In this document: positions 34,778 through 44,251 of the stretch, piece by piece | Position numbering within the stretch: position 1 is the stretch's first letter | Layout of the letters: each line of letters opens with the position of its first letter | Assembly: GCF_011044495.1 (NCBI RefSeq) | Contig: NZ_CP049143.1 | Coordinates: 2,418,001-2,482,000, forward strand | Source: Roseimicrobium sp. ORNL1 | GTDB taxonomy: Bacteria > Verrucomicrobiota > Verrucomicrobiia > Verrucomicrobiales > Verrucomicrobiaceae | DNA: 64,000 nucleotides | Direction of reading: 5' to 3' | Made by a program: the position numbers and the translations under genes | Notes under the pieces: generated by a model | What the model was told of the DNA's origin: nothing | The model's database searches: none | What the model saw: only the letters and a program-made list of their open reading frames with translations

Positions 34778-35932
34778 TTACTTCACCTCCACCGACCACA
34801 CCTCGGGCGAGCGGAAGCCGGGGCGGGCTTCGCCGCTGGGGATGATGATGCGGCCATTCCAAATCGTGGTGGGCACGGTGGCGCGGGAGATGGGGGCATC
34901 GGGGAGGCGATGCCAGTCGCCGGCGGAGACATCGAAGAGCAAGGTGCCCTTGGGGAAGCCGGGATGCTCGGTCTCGGGTTTGAAGCCGACCTTGCTGCCA
35001 TCGTCGCCACAGAGCAGCAGCAGGCCGCGCTCGGTGCTGGGCGCGGGAGTGCAGGCGGCGACGGCGACCTGCGGGACATCGGGCAGCTTTTCCCAGGTGT
35101 TCTTGCCCGGGGTGAAGCGGTAGGCGTCCTTGAGCCAATCGCGTGCAGGCTTGCCGTCCTTGTCCGCATGCAGAGCGGCGCCGGTGAAGAGGTAGAAGGC
35201 GCCATCATGCGTGCCCGCGGTGGCGAGCATACGCTCGGGTCCCGGCCACGGGGGCAGGGTCTGCCAGGTGGCATTGGCATTGGCGTCCGCGAGGTTCAGC
35301 GACCAGAAGGTATGCATGGCCTTGGTGGCATCTGGCTTATCAATGCCACCTGCCACATAGAGTGTATCACCAATGAGTACACCACAGGTATTGGCAAAGG
35401 GCTGGGGAAGGGAGGGAAGCGTGCGAGTGGTGACCTTTCCGGCTTCCCATTTCAAGGCATAGACGTCCGCGCGGTGTCCCTCCGCATTGCTGCCGCCGGC
35501 GCAGATGACTTCATCCTTCCACGTGACACTCACGCCGTAGCCGATGGGCTTGGGTAGCTTGCCTGCGTTGCGCCACTGGCCGTCGGGCTTGTCGAGCACC
35601 CAGATGTCATCATACCAAATTTTCGTGCCGCCTTCCCACGGGCGCTTTTCAGGGAAGTTTGCGCCACCGGCCACGAGGAGTGCGCCACCGCTCACGCCCG
35701 CATGCATGGCGGCGAAGCCTTCCTTGTCCGGCAGGTTGGGGAGCTGGGACCAGTGCAGGGAGGGCTGTCGTGTGGACGATTGCGCGTGGGACATTGGCGG
35801 TAGGCAGAGGGAGAGGGCGAGGGCGAGGGACAGGAGGAAGAGGGGGGGAACCAGAGACGCGGAGACGCGGAGGGAAGGGACTTTCGGACTCGTTCGCGAG
35901 GGAGACGCGGAGGTGTTTTTGTGATGTGCCAC
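34778..35932 (-). CDS. Exported kelch-type beta-propeller protein
   Basis: About 384 residues if read from the GTG at 35932; the first ATG after it (35794) would remove the signal segment VPPLFLLSLALALSLCLPPM. The body has repeated kelch motifs: GGALLVAGGANFP, YDDIWVLDKPDGQWRNAG, EVICAGGSNAEGHRADVYAL, TLYVAGGIDKPDATKAMHTF and GRIIIPSGEARPG. This is the NanM/galactose-oxidase-like propeller seen in sialic-acid mutarotases. The start lies in repeat DNA: the GTG is in a family 2 arm and codons just before the signal segment match an AGACGCGGAGACGCGG repeat. The mature body is secure; the start is not. Confidence 0.8.
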   Translation of the reverse strand: MAHHKNTSASPSRTSPKVPSLRVSASLVPPLFLLSLALALSLCLPPMSHAQSSTRQPSLHWSQLPNLPDKEGFAAMHAGVSGGALLVAGGANFPEKRPWEGGTKIWYDDIWVLDKPDGQWRNAGKLPKPIGYGVSVTWKDEVICAGGSNAEGHRADVYALKWEAGKVTTRTLPSLPQPFANTCGVLIGDTLYVAGGIDKPDATKAMHTFWSLNLADANANATWQTLPPWPGPERMLATAGTHDGAFYLFTGAALHADKDGKPARDWLKDAYRFTPGKNTWEKLPDVPQVAVAACTPAPSTERGLLLLCGDDGSKVGFKPETEHPGFPKGTLLFDVSAGDWHRLPDAPISRATVPTTIWNGRIIIPSGEARPGFRSPEVWSVEVK

Positions 35933-36157
35933 CTTGCGCGCAGCGCCTTGGAGTGCGGTGCGAAGCACCGCTTTGGGGCGGGTGAGGAGGTGGTTGAGAA
36001 CAGCAGCGGGAAGGTGGATGAAATCTGGGATGGTATGTGAGGGCTGGTGTGCGGAGCGGCGTTGGATTGGGGTGGGGCACTGCAGACACTCCGGCCCCAG
36101 GCTCCCAGCCAAAGCGGTGCTTCGCACACGCACTCCAAGGCGCTTCGCGCAAGGTGG
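35929..36157. repeat. Paired hairpin element, family 2
   Basis: The left arm (35929-35977) contains GCGCgcaGCGC and CGGTGCgaaGCACCG hairpins. The right arm (36109-36157) is its reverse complement with small changes. GGTCACGAGACGTTT follows at 36195-36209. Copies or pieces occur at 17531-17648, 46559-46805 and 63790-64000. Confidence 0.8.
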
Positions 36158-36252
36158 TTCGTGACTGGGTGGATTGGGTGTCAGCACGGGTGCGAGGTCA
36201 CGAGACGTTTTGCTGGGTGCCATGGGGGTGGTGTATCAGGATGTCCTGCTGA

Positions 36253-38973
36253 CTATTTCGCCGCACCCTTCAGCAGCGTGTAGATCACGAGGCAGGCATC
36301 GCCGCGGGTGATGGTCTCTGACTTGGCGTCGATGTGTTTTACGGCATCGCGCACCGTGTCTTCGTTCACCCCTTTCACGCTGCGCACCAGCTTCAGGAAG
36401 TCCTGCGTTTTCATATCCGCGGCATCGCGGATGGCGGCAGCCTGGGCGAGAGATGTGGCGAGCTGGCGGGCGATGCCGCTGTTGTTGCCACCACTTTCAT
36501 TTTGGCCGTTGTCCCCCAGCAGCTTCGCAAGTGCCTCTACCCAGAGTTTGCCGGTCAGCATATCGAGCCGGGCCGCGGCATGGACGTCATAGTCCTCAAA
36601 GAATCCCTGGGTGCCCAAATACTGCACGGCGGGGATCCACGCTTCTTCGTTTGTCACCTTCACATCATTGAAGAAGCTTACGAGGAATTGCTTCTCTGCC
36701 AGCGTGCGCACGAGCTTGCGGCTGTCCAATGCGGCGGGTGTCGTCTTGTCCTTGATGGCCTGTGCAGCGGCGAAGCCGGCGGCCTCACCGGTCTGCATCC
36801 ACACGGGCTCCAGGCGGATGGCGCCCCACATCACGTGCGTGGCGGAGAGGCAGATGGGTACAAGGAGATTGTCCACACCCTGCGGCAGCAGGCTGCGGTA
36901 GGGAATCTGCGCAGGGCGTGACTCCTGGGTGAGGATGAGCTTGCCGTCATACTTGAAGCCGGGGCGCGAGTCGGTGGTGCAGGAGTGGGAGTCCTGGTAC
37001 CAGTCGGTGGTGCCGATGCTGTCTGGCTGAATCGGTGTGCGCCCATAACCTTTCGCGGCGAAGCCATCGAGCTCGGTGAGCACATGGCGGCCCACGATGC
37101 GGCGGGCTTCGCGCACATACATTTCATAGGGGATATGGCCGTTGTCCGTGAACTCATCCTTGGGCAGGCCCCATTCCCGGAAGCCTGCGCGCGCTTTTTC
37201 AGAGACGGACTCGTCATTCTGCAGGAACCAGATGAGGCCGAGCCCGAAGTTCTTGTGCCGCTCGATGATCTTCTCACGTGTGGGCCAGTCCGCCTCGGGG
37301 TACGCGTGATTTTCGCCCGGGAGAATGGGGCTGTTCATGTGGGACTTCAGATTGGGCCCTGCATTCGTGGCGATGGATTTGCGGCCGTAGTTCACATACT
37401 CCTCGCGGTTGTAGCCGGGAGGTGGCTCGGTGAGCATGATGCGATTCGCGGGATCCTTCGTGACGCAGAAGCGGTAGTTGTAGGCCTGCACAGCACCGTC
37501 CGCGGTGAAGGGGCTGGTGGGATCCACGCTGCCCTGGCGGGAACCGTAGGGGCGGATGTTCAGCTTGCCCTCGATGGCGTCGACCGGAGCGGAGTCGCTG
37601 TCGATATTCACAAACGCCTTGCCCGCGTGCGGCTCATTGTATTCCGCGCGTGCTTCGCGGCCCACACGGAAGGGGACCTTCGCCAGCGCGAAGAGGTCGC
37701 CTTCATAGGTGCCATCGGCGAAGACGGTGGCCTTGGCGGTGATGTCATTCTTGGTGCCGTACTCGCGCAGGGTCACGCCTTTGATGATTGCGCCTTCGCG
37801 CTCCAGTGACACGGGATAGTGTGAGAGCAGCAGTGTGAGGTTCTTCTCCCCGGCGACGAGGCGATGGAACTCGCGCTCGTTCACCTTCGACTCGGCCCAG
37901 CTGATGGGATACTTCTGGTGTGAGTAGCGGATGATCTGATGATCCGGCGAATCCTTGCCGAAGCGCTCGATGTAGTACTTCTCAATATTCCCCAGCAACT
38001 CCGTGAAGAGCGGCGCGCGCGGGCCGCCGTAGAGTGCGTCCCACTGCATGAGGCCATTGCTCATCATGCCGCCGATGTGGCGGTTGTGCTGCACGAGGAG
38101 AACGGTGAGACCTTCACGCGCGGCGCGCACAGCACAGGCAGTGCCACCGGCGGTCGCACCGACGACGATGAGGTCGTACGATTTGCCGTTCACCTGAGCT
38201 GCGGGCACGTCCTTGGCGAGGGCGATGGGTGCGGTGTCGGGCGTGAGGTTGGTTTTGCGTTCGGCTGTCTTTTCCGCGAGGGGCGAGAGTGCGGCAGCTG
38301 CGGCGAGACGGGCGCGGGCGGCGGCGTGCTCGGGAGAGGACTCGACCTCCTTCGAGCGCGTGGATGCGGGGACGAGCGTCTTCGCGTTCTTCTCCGTGGG
38401 CGTGCTCATGGCGAAGCCGGAGGGCGCCTTGCCATCGCGCTCGGACTTCGCCAGGGCGATGGGCACGAACTGCACGCCATCCACCACCACATAGCCATCG
38501 GTGTCCTTGTTCGTGATTTCGAGTGATGCCTTGCTGCCCGCTTCAAATCGGAACACACCCAGCGCGCGTGGTACGCCATTCTGCAGGGCTTCCTCACGCT
38601 GGTTTATCGTGATGGTCTTGGCGCCGTCGGCACTCTGGATGGTGACGGGCACATTGGTGGCGCGGTTTTTGGTGGCCACATAGAGGAGGCGCACTTCGTA
38701 GTCGCCGGGCTCCGTGATCTTCGGCGTGAAGACGGCACTGGCTTCGCCCTGGTGCTTGTTGTCATCGTGGCGGTAGCTCTTGCCGAAGAGCGGGGCTTGC
38801 TTCTCGCTGGTGACCCAGGAGCCTTTGTACTCGGCGGCATCATCGTCGAGGATGAGCCCGGCGGGACCGGCGGCAGTGGCAGCGGCATGGATGGTGGTAG
38901 CGGAAGAGAGCAGGCACAGGCCGCCCGCAAGGGTCAGCGAGCGCGCGGCACGAATGATGGGATGGTGTATCAT
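36253..38973 (-). CDS. Exported FAD-dependent oxidoreductase with N-terminal golvesin-like domain
   Basis: 906 residues with a signal peptide (SLTLAGGLCLLSSATTIHAA). Residues ~35-170 form a golvesin-like beta domain (ILDDDAAEYKGSWVTSEKQA, PGDYEVRLLYV, VVVDGVQFVPI). From ~265 comes an FAD_oxidored (PF12831) module: DLIVVGATAGGTACAVRAAR is the Rossmann glycine loop, followed by HIGGMMSNGLMQWDALYGG. An ARADFE/GDLFALA-type motif appears as FADGTYEGDLFALA. The last ~130 residues are helical. The substrate is unknown; these enzymes are frequent beside carbohydrate genes in this phylum. It precedes the kelch gene on the same strand, separated by a family 2 element. Confidence 0.88.
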   Translation of the reverse strand: MIHHPIIRAARSLTLAGGLCLLSSATTIHAAATAAGPAGLILDDDAAEYKGSWVTSEKQAPLFGKSYRHDDNKHQGEASAVFTPKITEPGDYEVRLLYVATKNRATNVPVTIQSADGAKTITINQREEALQNGVPRALGVFRFEAGSKASLEITNKDTDGYVVVDGVQFVPIALAKSERDGKAPSGFAMSTPTEKNAKTLVPASTRSKEVESSPEHAAARARLAAAAALSPLAEKTAERKTNLTPDTAPIALAKDVPAAQVNGKSYDLIVVGATAGGTACAVRAAREGLTVLLVQHNRHIGGMMSNGLMQWDALYGGPRAPLFTELLGNIEKYYIERFGKDSPDHQIIRYSHQKYPISWAESKVNEREFHRLVAGEKNLTLLLSHYPVSLEREGAIIKGVTLREYGTKNDITAKATVFADGTYEGDLFALAKVPFRVGREARAEYNEPHAGKAFVNIDSDSAPVDAIEGKLNIRPYGSRQGSVDPTSPFTADGAVQAYNYRFCVTKDPANRIMLTEPPPGYNREEYVNYGRKSIATNAGPNLKSHMNSPILPGENHAYPEADWPTREKIIERHKNFGLGLIWFLQNDESVSEKARAGFREWGLPKDEFTDNGHIPYEMYVREARRIVGRHVLTELDGFAAKGYGRTPIQPDSIGTTDWYQDSHSCTTDSRPGFKYDGKLILTQESRPAQIPYRSLLPQGVDNLLVPICLSATHVMWGAIRLEPVWMQTGEAAGFAAAQAIKDKTTPAALDSRKLVRTLAEKQFLVSFFNDVKVTNEEAWIPAVQYLGTQGFFEDYDVHAAARLDMLTGKLWVEALAKLLGDNGQNESGGNNSGIARQLATSLAQAAAIRDAADMKTQDFLKLVRSVKGVNEDTVRDAVKHIDAKSETITRGDACLVIYTLLKGAAK

Positions 38974-39057
38974 GGTGCGAATGGGATGGGTGGCTGAAAA
39001 TGGGAAGTGTGGAAAACTGCGGGATGACGTTGATTCGACATATGGCGCCCCCCTTTT

Positions 39058-39221
39058 CTAAAATGGGCGGTAGGGATGCGCTCCTGCGCGTCCGAAAATA
39101 GTGGGCGGAGGTGGTGGGGTGGTCGTGGTGTTGCGAGGTGGTTTCGCGCTGAAGCTCCGCGCCCCCTCCGCCCATCTAAAGACGGACGCGCGGGAGCGCA
39201 TCCCTACCGTCCATTTTTTAG
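39058..39221. repeat. Paired hairpin element, family 3, second copy
   Basis: CTAAAATGGGCGGTAGGGAT (39058-) and ATCCCTACCGTCC with a following ATTTTTTAG (to 39221) form ~38-bp arms. The inner sequence has GGGCGGAGGTGG opposed by CCTCCGCCC. The element sits before the gene at 36253 and after the gene at 39312, both on the minus strand. Confidence 0.75.
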
Positions 39222-39311
39222 AAGCGGTGATGAAGGTGAATGGCATTCCGAGGTCGGCTGAGTTGCGGTGCATGAGGTTGCAGACTCGTGATGCGAGAAT
39301 GATGTGGAGAT

Positions 39312-40553
39312 CTACTTGGTGATCGCCGCCGCCACACCATCACTCACCTCCGCCACATACAGCCGCGTCCAGGTGCCGTCGCTCACGTTGAAATAGATGC
39401 GCTTGCCATCTGCGCTGAAGACGGGATGCGGATGGGAACGCCGCCACGAGCGGGCACCACCGTCGTTCTTGAACGAGTGCAGGAGGATGTGATTGCCACC
39501 GCGTGCGTCGGCGAGGACGATGCCCCAGCTTTTGGCGTCTCCGCCGAACTTGTCCATAGTGGAGTCGGTGACGATGAGCTTCCCATCCGGACTGGCGGAG
39601 GGATGATCTCCACTCACCGCGGGCAGGCCGGGCAGGCGGGTGCCTTTACCGTTGTCGCTGTCGAAGAGCGTGAAGGAAGTCTCGACGATGGTCTTGCCAT
39701 CCGGATGCCAGGAGGGATGGCCCCAGCGATCGCTTTGATAGAGGAATCGATTCTCCGCGATGCTGTAGCACACGAGGCCGAGGCGCTGGCTCGCGGCGGT
39801 GCCGCGTGGATCGCGCGTGATGCCGGGTGCGGCGAGCTTGAAGAACACGCGGTCTGCCTTCGGGCTGAGCACGGGGAAGAAGATGATGAAGGGCTTTCCT
39901 GCAAACGCCTTGTCCACCCACGCGGTGTACTTCTCCTTCACGGCCTGTGCGGTGAGCACGGTCTTGATTTCACCGGTGGCAGCATTGCAGAGTTCCAGGT
40001 TCGTGTGCTCACCCGGATCCCAGTGCTGGCCGTAGAGCGGCACGAGGTCACCATTCGGCTGGCCCCAGCTGGAGAGACGGTTCTTCGCAAGGATGCGCTC
40101 CTTGCCGGTATCGAGATCCACGGCACCGACGAACCACGTGCCATCGCGCAGTCCGTGGAAGGTGATGCGCTTGCCATGGGAAAGCCATTGCTGGCAGGCA
40201 GCACGGTGGGCGTCTTCGGTTTCGATATTCGTGACGAGCGTCTTCTCTTCGCCGGTGCTGCGGTTGATGATGTGCACTTCACCGGTGTGGCCATTCAGCG
40301 CGGTGGAGGAATAGAAGAGGACCTGCGTGCCATCCGGACTCTCCGGGCAGGTGTTGAAATACGAGTGGATGCTGTGGCGCTCGGCGGTCTCCGGCAGCAC
40401 GGGGCGAATCTTTACCCCGCTGCGCCAGGAGGCGAGAGGGTCGTCTTTTGTTTCCGCATGCGCCGTGATCGTGGCGATGCAGGTGAATGCGAGCCCTGCG
40501 AAACCAAGAAGCGTGGGCAGGACGCGGGAAAGGAAGGTGCGTTGAGATTGCAT
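39312..40553 (-). CDS. Exported TolB/oligogalacturonate-lyase-like beta-propeller protein
   Basis: 413 residues from the ATG at 40553. A reading to 40970 crosses repeats and is rejected. The signal peptide is FLSRVLPTLLGFAGLAFTCI ending near AHA. The propeller shows repeated blade motifs: NTCPESPDGTQVLFYSS, QQWLSHGKRITFHGL, FPVLSPKADRVFFKLA, HPSWHPDGKTIVETS and HPVFSADGKRIYFNVS. His-rich blade motifs resemble oligogalacturonate lyase (PelW/Ogl, PL22), in which His and Glu bind the metal. Lyase activity is not proven, and it could simply be a WD40-like PD40 protein. Confidence 0.8.
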   Translation of the reverse strand: MQSQRTFLSRVLPTLLGFAGLAFTCIATITAHAETKDDPLASWRSGVKIRPVLPETAERHSIHSYFNTCPESPDGTQVLFYSSTALNGHTGEVHIINRSTGEEKTLVTNIETEDAHRAACQQWLSHGKRITFHGLRDGTWFVGAVDLDTGKERILAKNRLSSWGQPNGDLVPLYGQHWDPGEHTNLELCNAATGEIKTVLTAQAVKEKYTAWVDKAFAGKPFIIFFPVLSPKADRVFFKLAAPGITRDPRGTAASQRLGLVCYSIAENRFLYQSDRWGHPSWHPDGKTIVETSFTLFDSDNGKGTRLPGLPAVSGDHPSASPDGKLIVTDSTMDKFGGDAKSWGIVLADARGGNHILLHSFKNDGGARSWRRSHPHPVFSADGKRIYFNVSDGTWTRLYVAEVSDGVAAAITK

Positions 40554-40570
40554 GGCGCTACGGCTAGCTG

Positions 40571-40670
40571 GCACCCCTGCCGGGGTGCGGTGGGTATGGA
40601 TGGCGATCCGGTGGTGTTCGGTCGCAGGGCTGCCTCGACCACCGGCTACAGGCTGATATCCCTCCGGGAT
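40571..40670. repeat. Three-hairpin intergenic element
   Basis: Consecutive stems: GCACCCCtgccGGGGTGC (40571-40588), CCGGTGGT with ACCACCGG (40608-40645), and ATCCCtccGGGAT (40658-40670). Similar CCGGTGG and CCCCGGCAGGGG repeats are, to my recollection, widespread in this group of bacteria. Confidence 0.6.
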
Positions 40671-40790
40671 GGGGAAGAGAGACGTGGGTGAGGGGTTTGA
40701 TTCGGAGACCAGGGGATTATGAGTCCCTTGTTCTAACGGCTCCGGCGGAACTGATACACGGAATCGCGAAAGCAGTTCAGGAGACTTAAA

Positions 40791-40874
40791 CGCCAATGGG
40801 GACAGGAATGTCCCCACTCCTTGAAGGCGGTGCATGCTTTCAAGGAGCGGGGGCATTCCTGCCCCCGATGGGAG
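40791..40874. repeat. Paired hairpin element, family 6
   Basis: Left arm hairpin GGGGACaggaatGTCCCC then ACTCCTTGAA; right arm TTCAAGGAG then GGGGGCattcctGCCCCC. The arms pair with each other, and each folds alone, with compensating changes between GGGGAC/GTCCCC and GGGGGC/GCCCCC. It lies just after the gene ending at 40919. Confidence 0.75.
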
Positions 40875-40918
40875 TGTGATTTTGCTTTGCCGTTCACCTT
40901 GCATGAGTTTGGAAGCAA

Positions 40919-43546
40919 CTACTTGATCAATGAGAGCGATCTCAGAAACGCATCGGACTTGGCCATGCATTCATCATACAGCGGGGCGGTGCGCATGAGG
41001 TAGCCGTGGGCGCCGCCTTCATGGATGATGAGTTCGCTGCGGTTTCCAGCCTTGAGCATTTCCTCGTGGAAACGCTTCGCGCCGGCGAAGGGCGTGACGG
41101 TATCGCCGGTGCCGTGGAAAGTGATGGTGGGAGGCACGCCGGGCTTCACGCGATCTACAGGGGAGAGCTGCTTCCACTTCTCGCCGATTTTCGCGTTGCC
41201 ATAGCCTTGAGCAGAGGTGTCGATGACGGGGAAGAGGAGGATCAACGCATTCGGCGTGGATGAGACAGAAGTGCCTTCGCCTTCTTCATTCACATCATCG
41301 AAGAGCGCGGTGCTCACGGCCACGTGCCCACCGGCGGAACCACCGCTGACGACAATCTTGTCCGGGTCGATGCCGAACTCACTCGCATGCGCACGCACGT
41401 AGCGCACGGCGGAGCGGCCATCCTTCACACAATCAAACACGGTATTGGCTGGTTCCTTGCCCAGCAGACGGTACTCCACGCTGATTCCCACCATGCCGAG
41501 CTTCGCGAAATGGTCCGCGAAGGGATACATGCGGCTGGCCTGGCCTCCGCGCCATCCGCCTCCGTGGATCACGATGTAACACGGGCGCTTGTCAGTGGAC
41601 TTGAAGCCCTCCGGTTCGAAGACGTGCAGCATCAGGTCACGGTTCACGACATGCTTATACGCCACCTTGCGCGTGGGCTTCAGCTTGGCGGCGAGTGTGT
41701 CCACATGGTCTGGTCCTTTGGGCTCGGTAGTAGGTGCGGCCGTTGGAGTGGAGGCGGGCTTGGTTTCTGCCTTGGTCGATTTCTTCGGCGCGGCTGGCGT
41801 GTCGAGGTCTGCCTGCACTTTCTTCTCCTTCCACTCGATGATTTGTTTGTCCTTCAAGAGCTGGGTGCGTAGCTTGGCCTGGTCCACCTTCTGCACGGGA
41901 ACCTTGTCATCGATGGCGTAGCTCGCGGCGGTGGCGGCGCTCTGGCTGCTGATCATGAAGACGGGCTCCATGCGGATGCTGCTGAAAGCGGTGTGGCTCG
42001 CAGACAAGGCGAAGGTGACAAAGAGATTCTCGCACTCGGCTTGCTTCGGCACGATGGCGCCGTAGCCGATGGGATAGGGCGGTGCGCCATCGCGACCGAT
42101 GGCGGTCTTACCTTCACGAATGACCACGCCGTCCTTCACGATGCGACGGATTTCATGCGTATCCGTGCCGTAGGAGCCGAGGCCTACGGAGTGCGGCGCG
42201 ACCTCGCGGCCAAAAGTGTAGTGCTCGGTCAGCACGAGGTCGGAGACCATGCGGCGCGCTTCGCGAATGTAGAGCTGATGAGGCCAGCCGCCGTTGTCCT
42301 GGAACTCATCCTTGGGCAGGCCGAACCGCTTCATGTCATCACGCACCTTCGCAGGCACGCGTGAGTCGGTGGCGAGGAAATACAAAAGGCCGCGATGGTA
42401 GAGCTCGTGCTCCTTCGCAATCTGCGTGCGGCGGTCGTAGCTGGCCTCGGGCCACTCCCAGCTCGCGCCGGGCATGTTTCCGCCGAAGGTGGCGGTGTTG
42501 AAGTCCCACTTGTCATTCGGCAGCGCGTCGTGCTTGGAGAACCAACGCAGGTCCATGTCATCGCCCATGGCGAGGCAGCCTTCGATGAAACGCGCGACGA
42601 GTTCATAACGCTTCGCATCATAACCCTCCGGCGCGGTGATGGGGATGCGGTCCTTCGCGGTGGTGAGGCAGAGGCGGAAGCAGTAGGCCTGCACACCGGG
42701 TGCGGGCTCGCCGGGGTTTCCGGGGGTGCCTGCATTTAGTAGAGGGAGCAATCCGCTGCGCGGTTCACCAGGAGAAACGTAGGGGTCGAGCGGCAGGTCG
42801 CGGTCCCACACGCCCTGGCCACCGGGCACGCGACCGGTGGGGCCGGGCTTGAGGTGATTCGTGCGCGGCTGGTACTTCTCCGTGTAGTGGATGCCGTTGT
42901 AGGTCTCACCGTACTTGGCATTGCCCTCGCGCATCAGGGTGTAGGACACCTTTGCGCGCGCCATGAGGTCGCCCTCATAGGTGGCGTCGATGAACATCTT
43001 CGCACGAACGACGGTGCCGTCCTCCATGGTGAGCTCGGTGAGGCGAGCGCCGTCCTTCTTCGCACTCGCCAGGCGGGCGCTGAAATGCACGGGCACGTTT
43101 GCCTCCTTCGCCATGTCGGTGAAGACCTTCTCCGCGATGTGCGGCTCGATGGAATAGGCACCGCCGGTGGCTGGGCCGCCACCCTTGCTCACAAAAGGCT
43201 GGTCCCACGCGAGCGTCTTCCCATAGCTGGCGACGAGACGGGTGAAGTATTCCCGCGCAATGCCACCCACGGTGCGCGGGTCACCGATATCCACCGCGCT
43301 GAGGCCACCGGCTGTCATGCCGCCGAGGTGTTTCCCCGGTTCGAGGATGACGGCCTTCTTTCCCATGCGCGAGGCCTGCACCGCAGCCGCGACACCGCCG
43401 GAGGTGCCGCCGTAGATGCAGATGTCTGCGTTGATGACTTCGGCGGCATGGGTGGAGGAGGAGAAGGTGATGCCCGCGAGCAGGGTGATTGCGGTGGTCT
43501 TCAGGCGGGAGGTAAGAAGGAGGAGGGGGACAGGGAAACGTGCCAT
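40919..43546 (-). CDS. Exported fusion: FAD-dependent oxidoreductase plus C-terminal esterase
   Basis: 875 residues from the ATG at 43546, with a signal peptide (TTAITLLAGITFSSSTHAAE). Residues ~36-585 are a PF12831-type FAD oxidoreductase: DICIYGGTSGGVAAAVQASR, HLGGMTAGGLSAVDIGDPRT, FIDATYEGDLMARA. A Lys/Pro/Thr linker (~600-620) follows. Residues ~628-875 are a full alpha/beta hydrolase, with HGGGW (661-665), nucleophile Ser in GGSAGG (737), Asp in HGTGDTV (815) and His in GGAHGY (847). The two enzymes are in one frame without interruption. The pair suggests linked oxidation and ester removal on one substrate. The hydrolase half resembles the separate gene at 26413-27357. Confidence 0.9.
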   Translation of the reverse strand: MARFPVPLLLLTSRLKTTAITLLAGITFSSSTHAAEVINADICIYGGTSGGVAAAVQASRMGKKAVILEPGKHLGGMTAGGLSAVDIGDPRTVGGIAREYFTRLVASYGKTLAWDQPFVSKGGGPATGGAYSIEPHIAEKVFTDMAKEANVPVHFSARLASAKKDGARLTELTMEDGTVVRAKMFIDATYEGDLMARAKVSYTLMREGNAKYGETYNGIHYTEKYQPRTNHLKPGPTGRVPGGQGVWDRDLPLDPYVSPGEPRSGLLPLLNAGTPGNPGEPAPGVQAYCFRLCLTTAKDRIPITAPEGYDAKRYELVARFIEGCLAMGDDMDLRWFSKHDALPNDKWDFNTATFGGNMPGASWEWPEASYDRRTQIAKEHELYHRGLLYFLATDSRVPAKVRDDMKRFGLPKDEFQDNGGWPHQLYIREARRMVSDLVLTEHYTFGREVAPHSVGLGSYGTDTHEIRRIVKDGVVIREGKTAIGRDGAPPYPIGYGAIVPKQAECENLFVTFALSASHTAFSSIRMEPVFMISSQSAATAASYAIDDKVPVQKVDQAKLRTQLLKDKQIIEWKEKKVQADLDTPAAPKKSTKAETKPASTPTAAPTTEPKGPDHVDTLAAKLKPTRKVAYKHVVNRDLMLHVFEPEGFKSTDKRPCYIVIHGGGWRGGQASRMYPFADHFAKLGMVGISVEYRLLGKEPANTVFDCVKDGRSAVRYVRAHASEFGIDPDKIVVSGGSAGGHVAVSTALFDDVNEEGEGTSVSSTPNALILLFPVIDTSAQGYGNAKIGEKWKQLSPVDRVKPGVPPTITFHGTGDTVTPFAGAKRFHEEMLKAGNRSELIIHEGGAHGYLMRTAPLYDECMAKSDAFLRSLSLIK

Positions 43547-43668
43547 CGTGAGGAGGTGCAATTTTTTTAGATGGGGACTGCGTGCCACAGTGAACGCGAA
43601 ACGGGGATGGGAATAGCTGGTCAAGTAGATTGACCAGTAGGGTGGCGGATGACGAGGCAAGCCGGACG

Positions 43669-43704
43669 CGGCCCTGGGAGCGCTGGCCTCCGGCCGGCGT
43701 ATTC
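43669..43704 (+). repeat. Family 4 arm, left flank of zinc-ribbon gene
   Basis: CGGCCCTGGGAGCGCTGGCC and following CCGGCCGGCGTATT, the same arm as at 26306-26340. Its inverted partner lies 550 bp away at 44252-44283 on the other side of one gene. Confidence 0.7.
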
Positions 43705-43723
43705 ATGTCGGACACCGCACAAA

Positions 43724-44137
43724 TCAATACTCGACGAACTCCACAGCGAGTGTCCCCTTTTTGCACTTGGGGCAGGGTTCACCGTTCTTGAATTCCATCT
43801 TGAGTGCATGTGCGCCGCAGTCAGGGCAGGGGACAGTATCAATGGGATAGTGCACTACTTCGAATGTGCGACCGGTTGAACTGATGACGTCTCGGGATTC
43901 TGCGGTAAAGACTACCCCGGTGGGGAGCAGCTCCACTCCCGGTCGTTTTCGGGTGCCGGATTGCACGACTCTTTGCAGTTCGATGATTTCACCCACGCGA
44001 GGCCCCATTCGGGCTTCTGTGGGACAACTGAAACGTGTGAGGCACGCGATGCAGAAGCACCTCGATTCACTCGTGTGGTGGCTGTGCCCGCCCGAGAAAT
44101 TGAAGCTGCACTCGCTGCACGTTGCATGCTGTCCCAT
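43724..44137 (-). CDS. Zinc-ribbon hypothetical protein
   Basis: 137 residues. N-terminal CSECSFNFSG and CFCIACLTRF plus C-terminal PCPDCGAHAL and PCPKCKKGTL provide four CxxC-type pairs, so two zinc ribbons are likely. The middle (GEIIELQRVVQSGTRKRPGV) is a beta-rich linker. No membrane segment. Family not recognised. The gene is bracketed by inverted family 4 arms at 43669-43704 and 44252-44283, like a cargo gene. The ATG at 44137 (MGQHATCSEC) fits the first metal pair. Confidence 0.65.
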   Translation of the reverse strand: MGQHATCSECSFNFSGGHSHHTSESRCFCIACLTRFSCPTEARMGPRVGEIIELQRVVQSGTRKRPGVELLPTGVVFTAESRDVISSTGRTFEVVHYPIDTVPCPDCGAHALKMEFKNGEPCPKCKKGTLAVEFVEY

Positions 44138-44251
44138 ATCGATCGCATGCTAGCGGCAGCGTGGCGACGTCGCAACGTCTCTTGGTGGTCTACCTGCACC
44201 GTGTGCTGTCAGCATCGCAAATGGACGAAGAGCACGACACGGCCACGCAGC

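Noticed and set aside
40554-40970. N-terminal extension of the propeller gene (39312)
   Set aside because: It crosses two hairpin repeats and overlaps the end of the fusion gene; a signal peptide starts at 40553.
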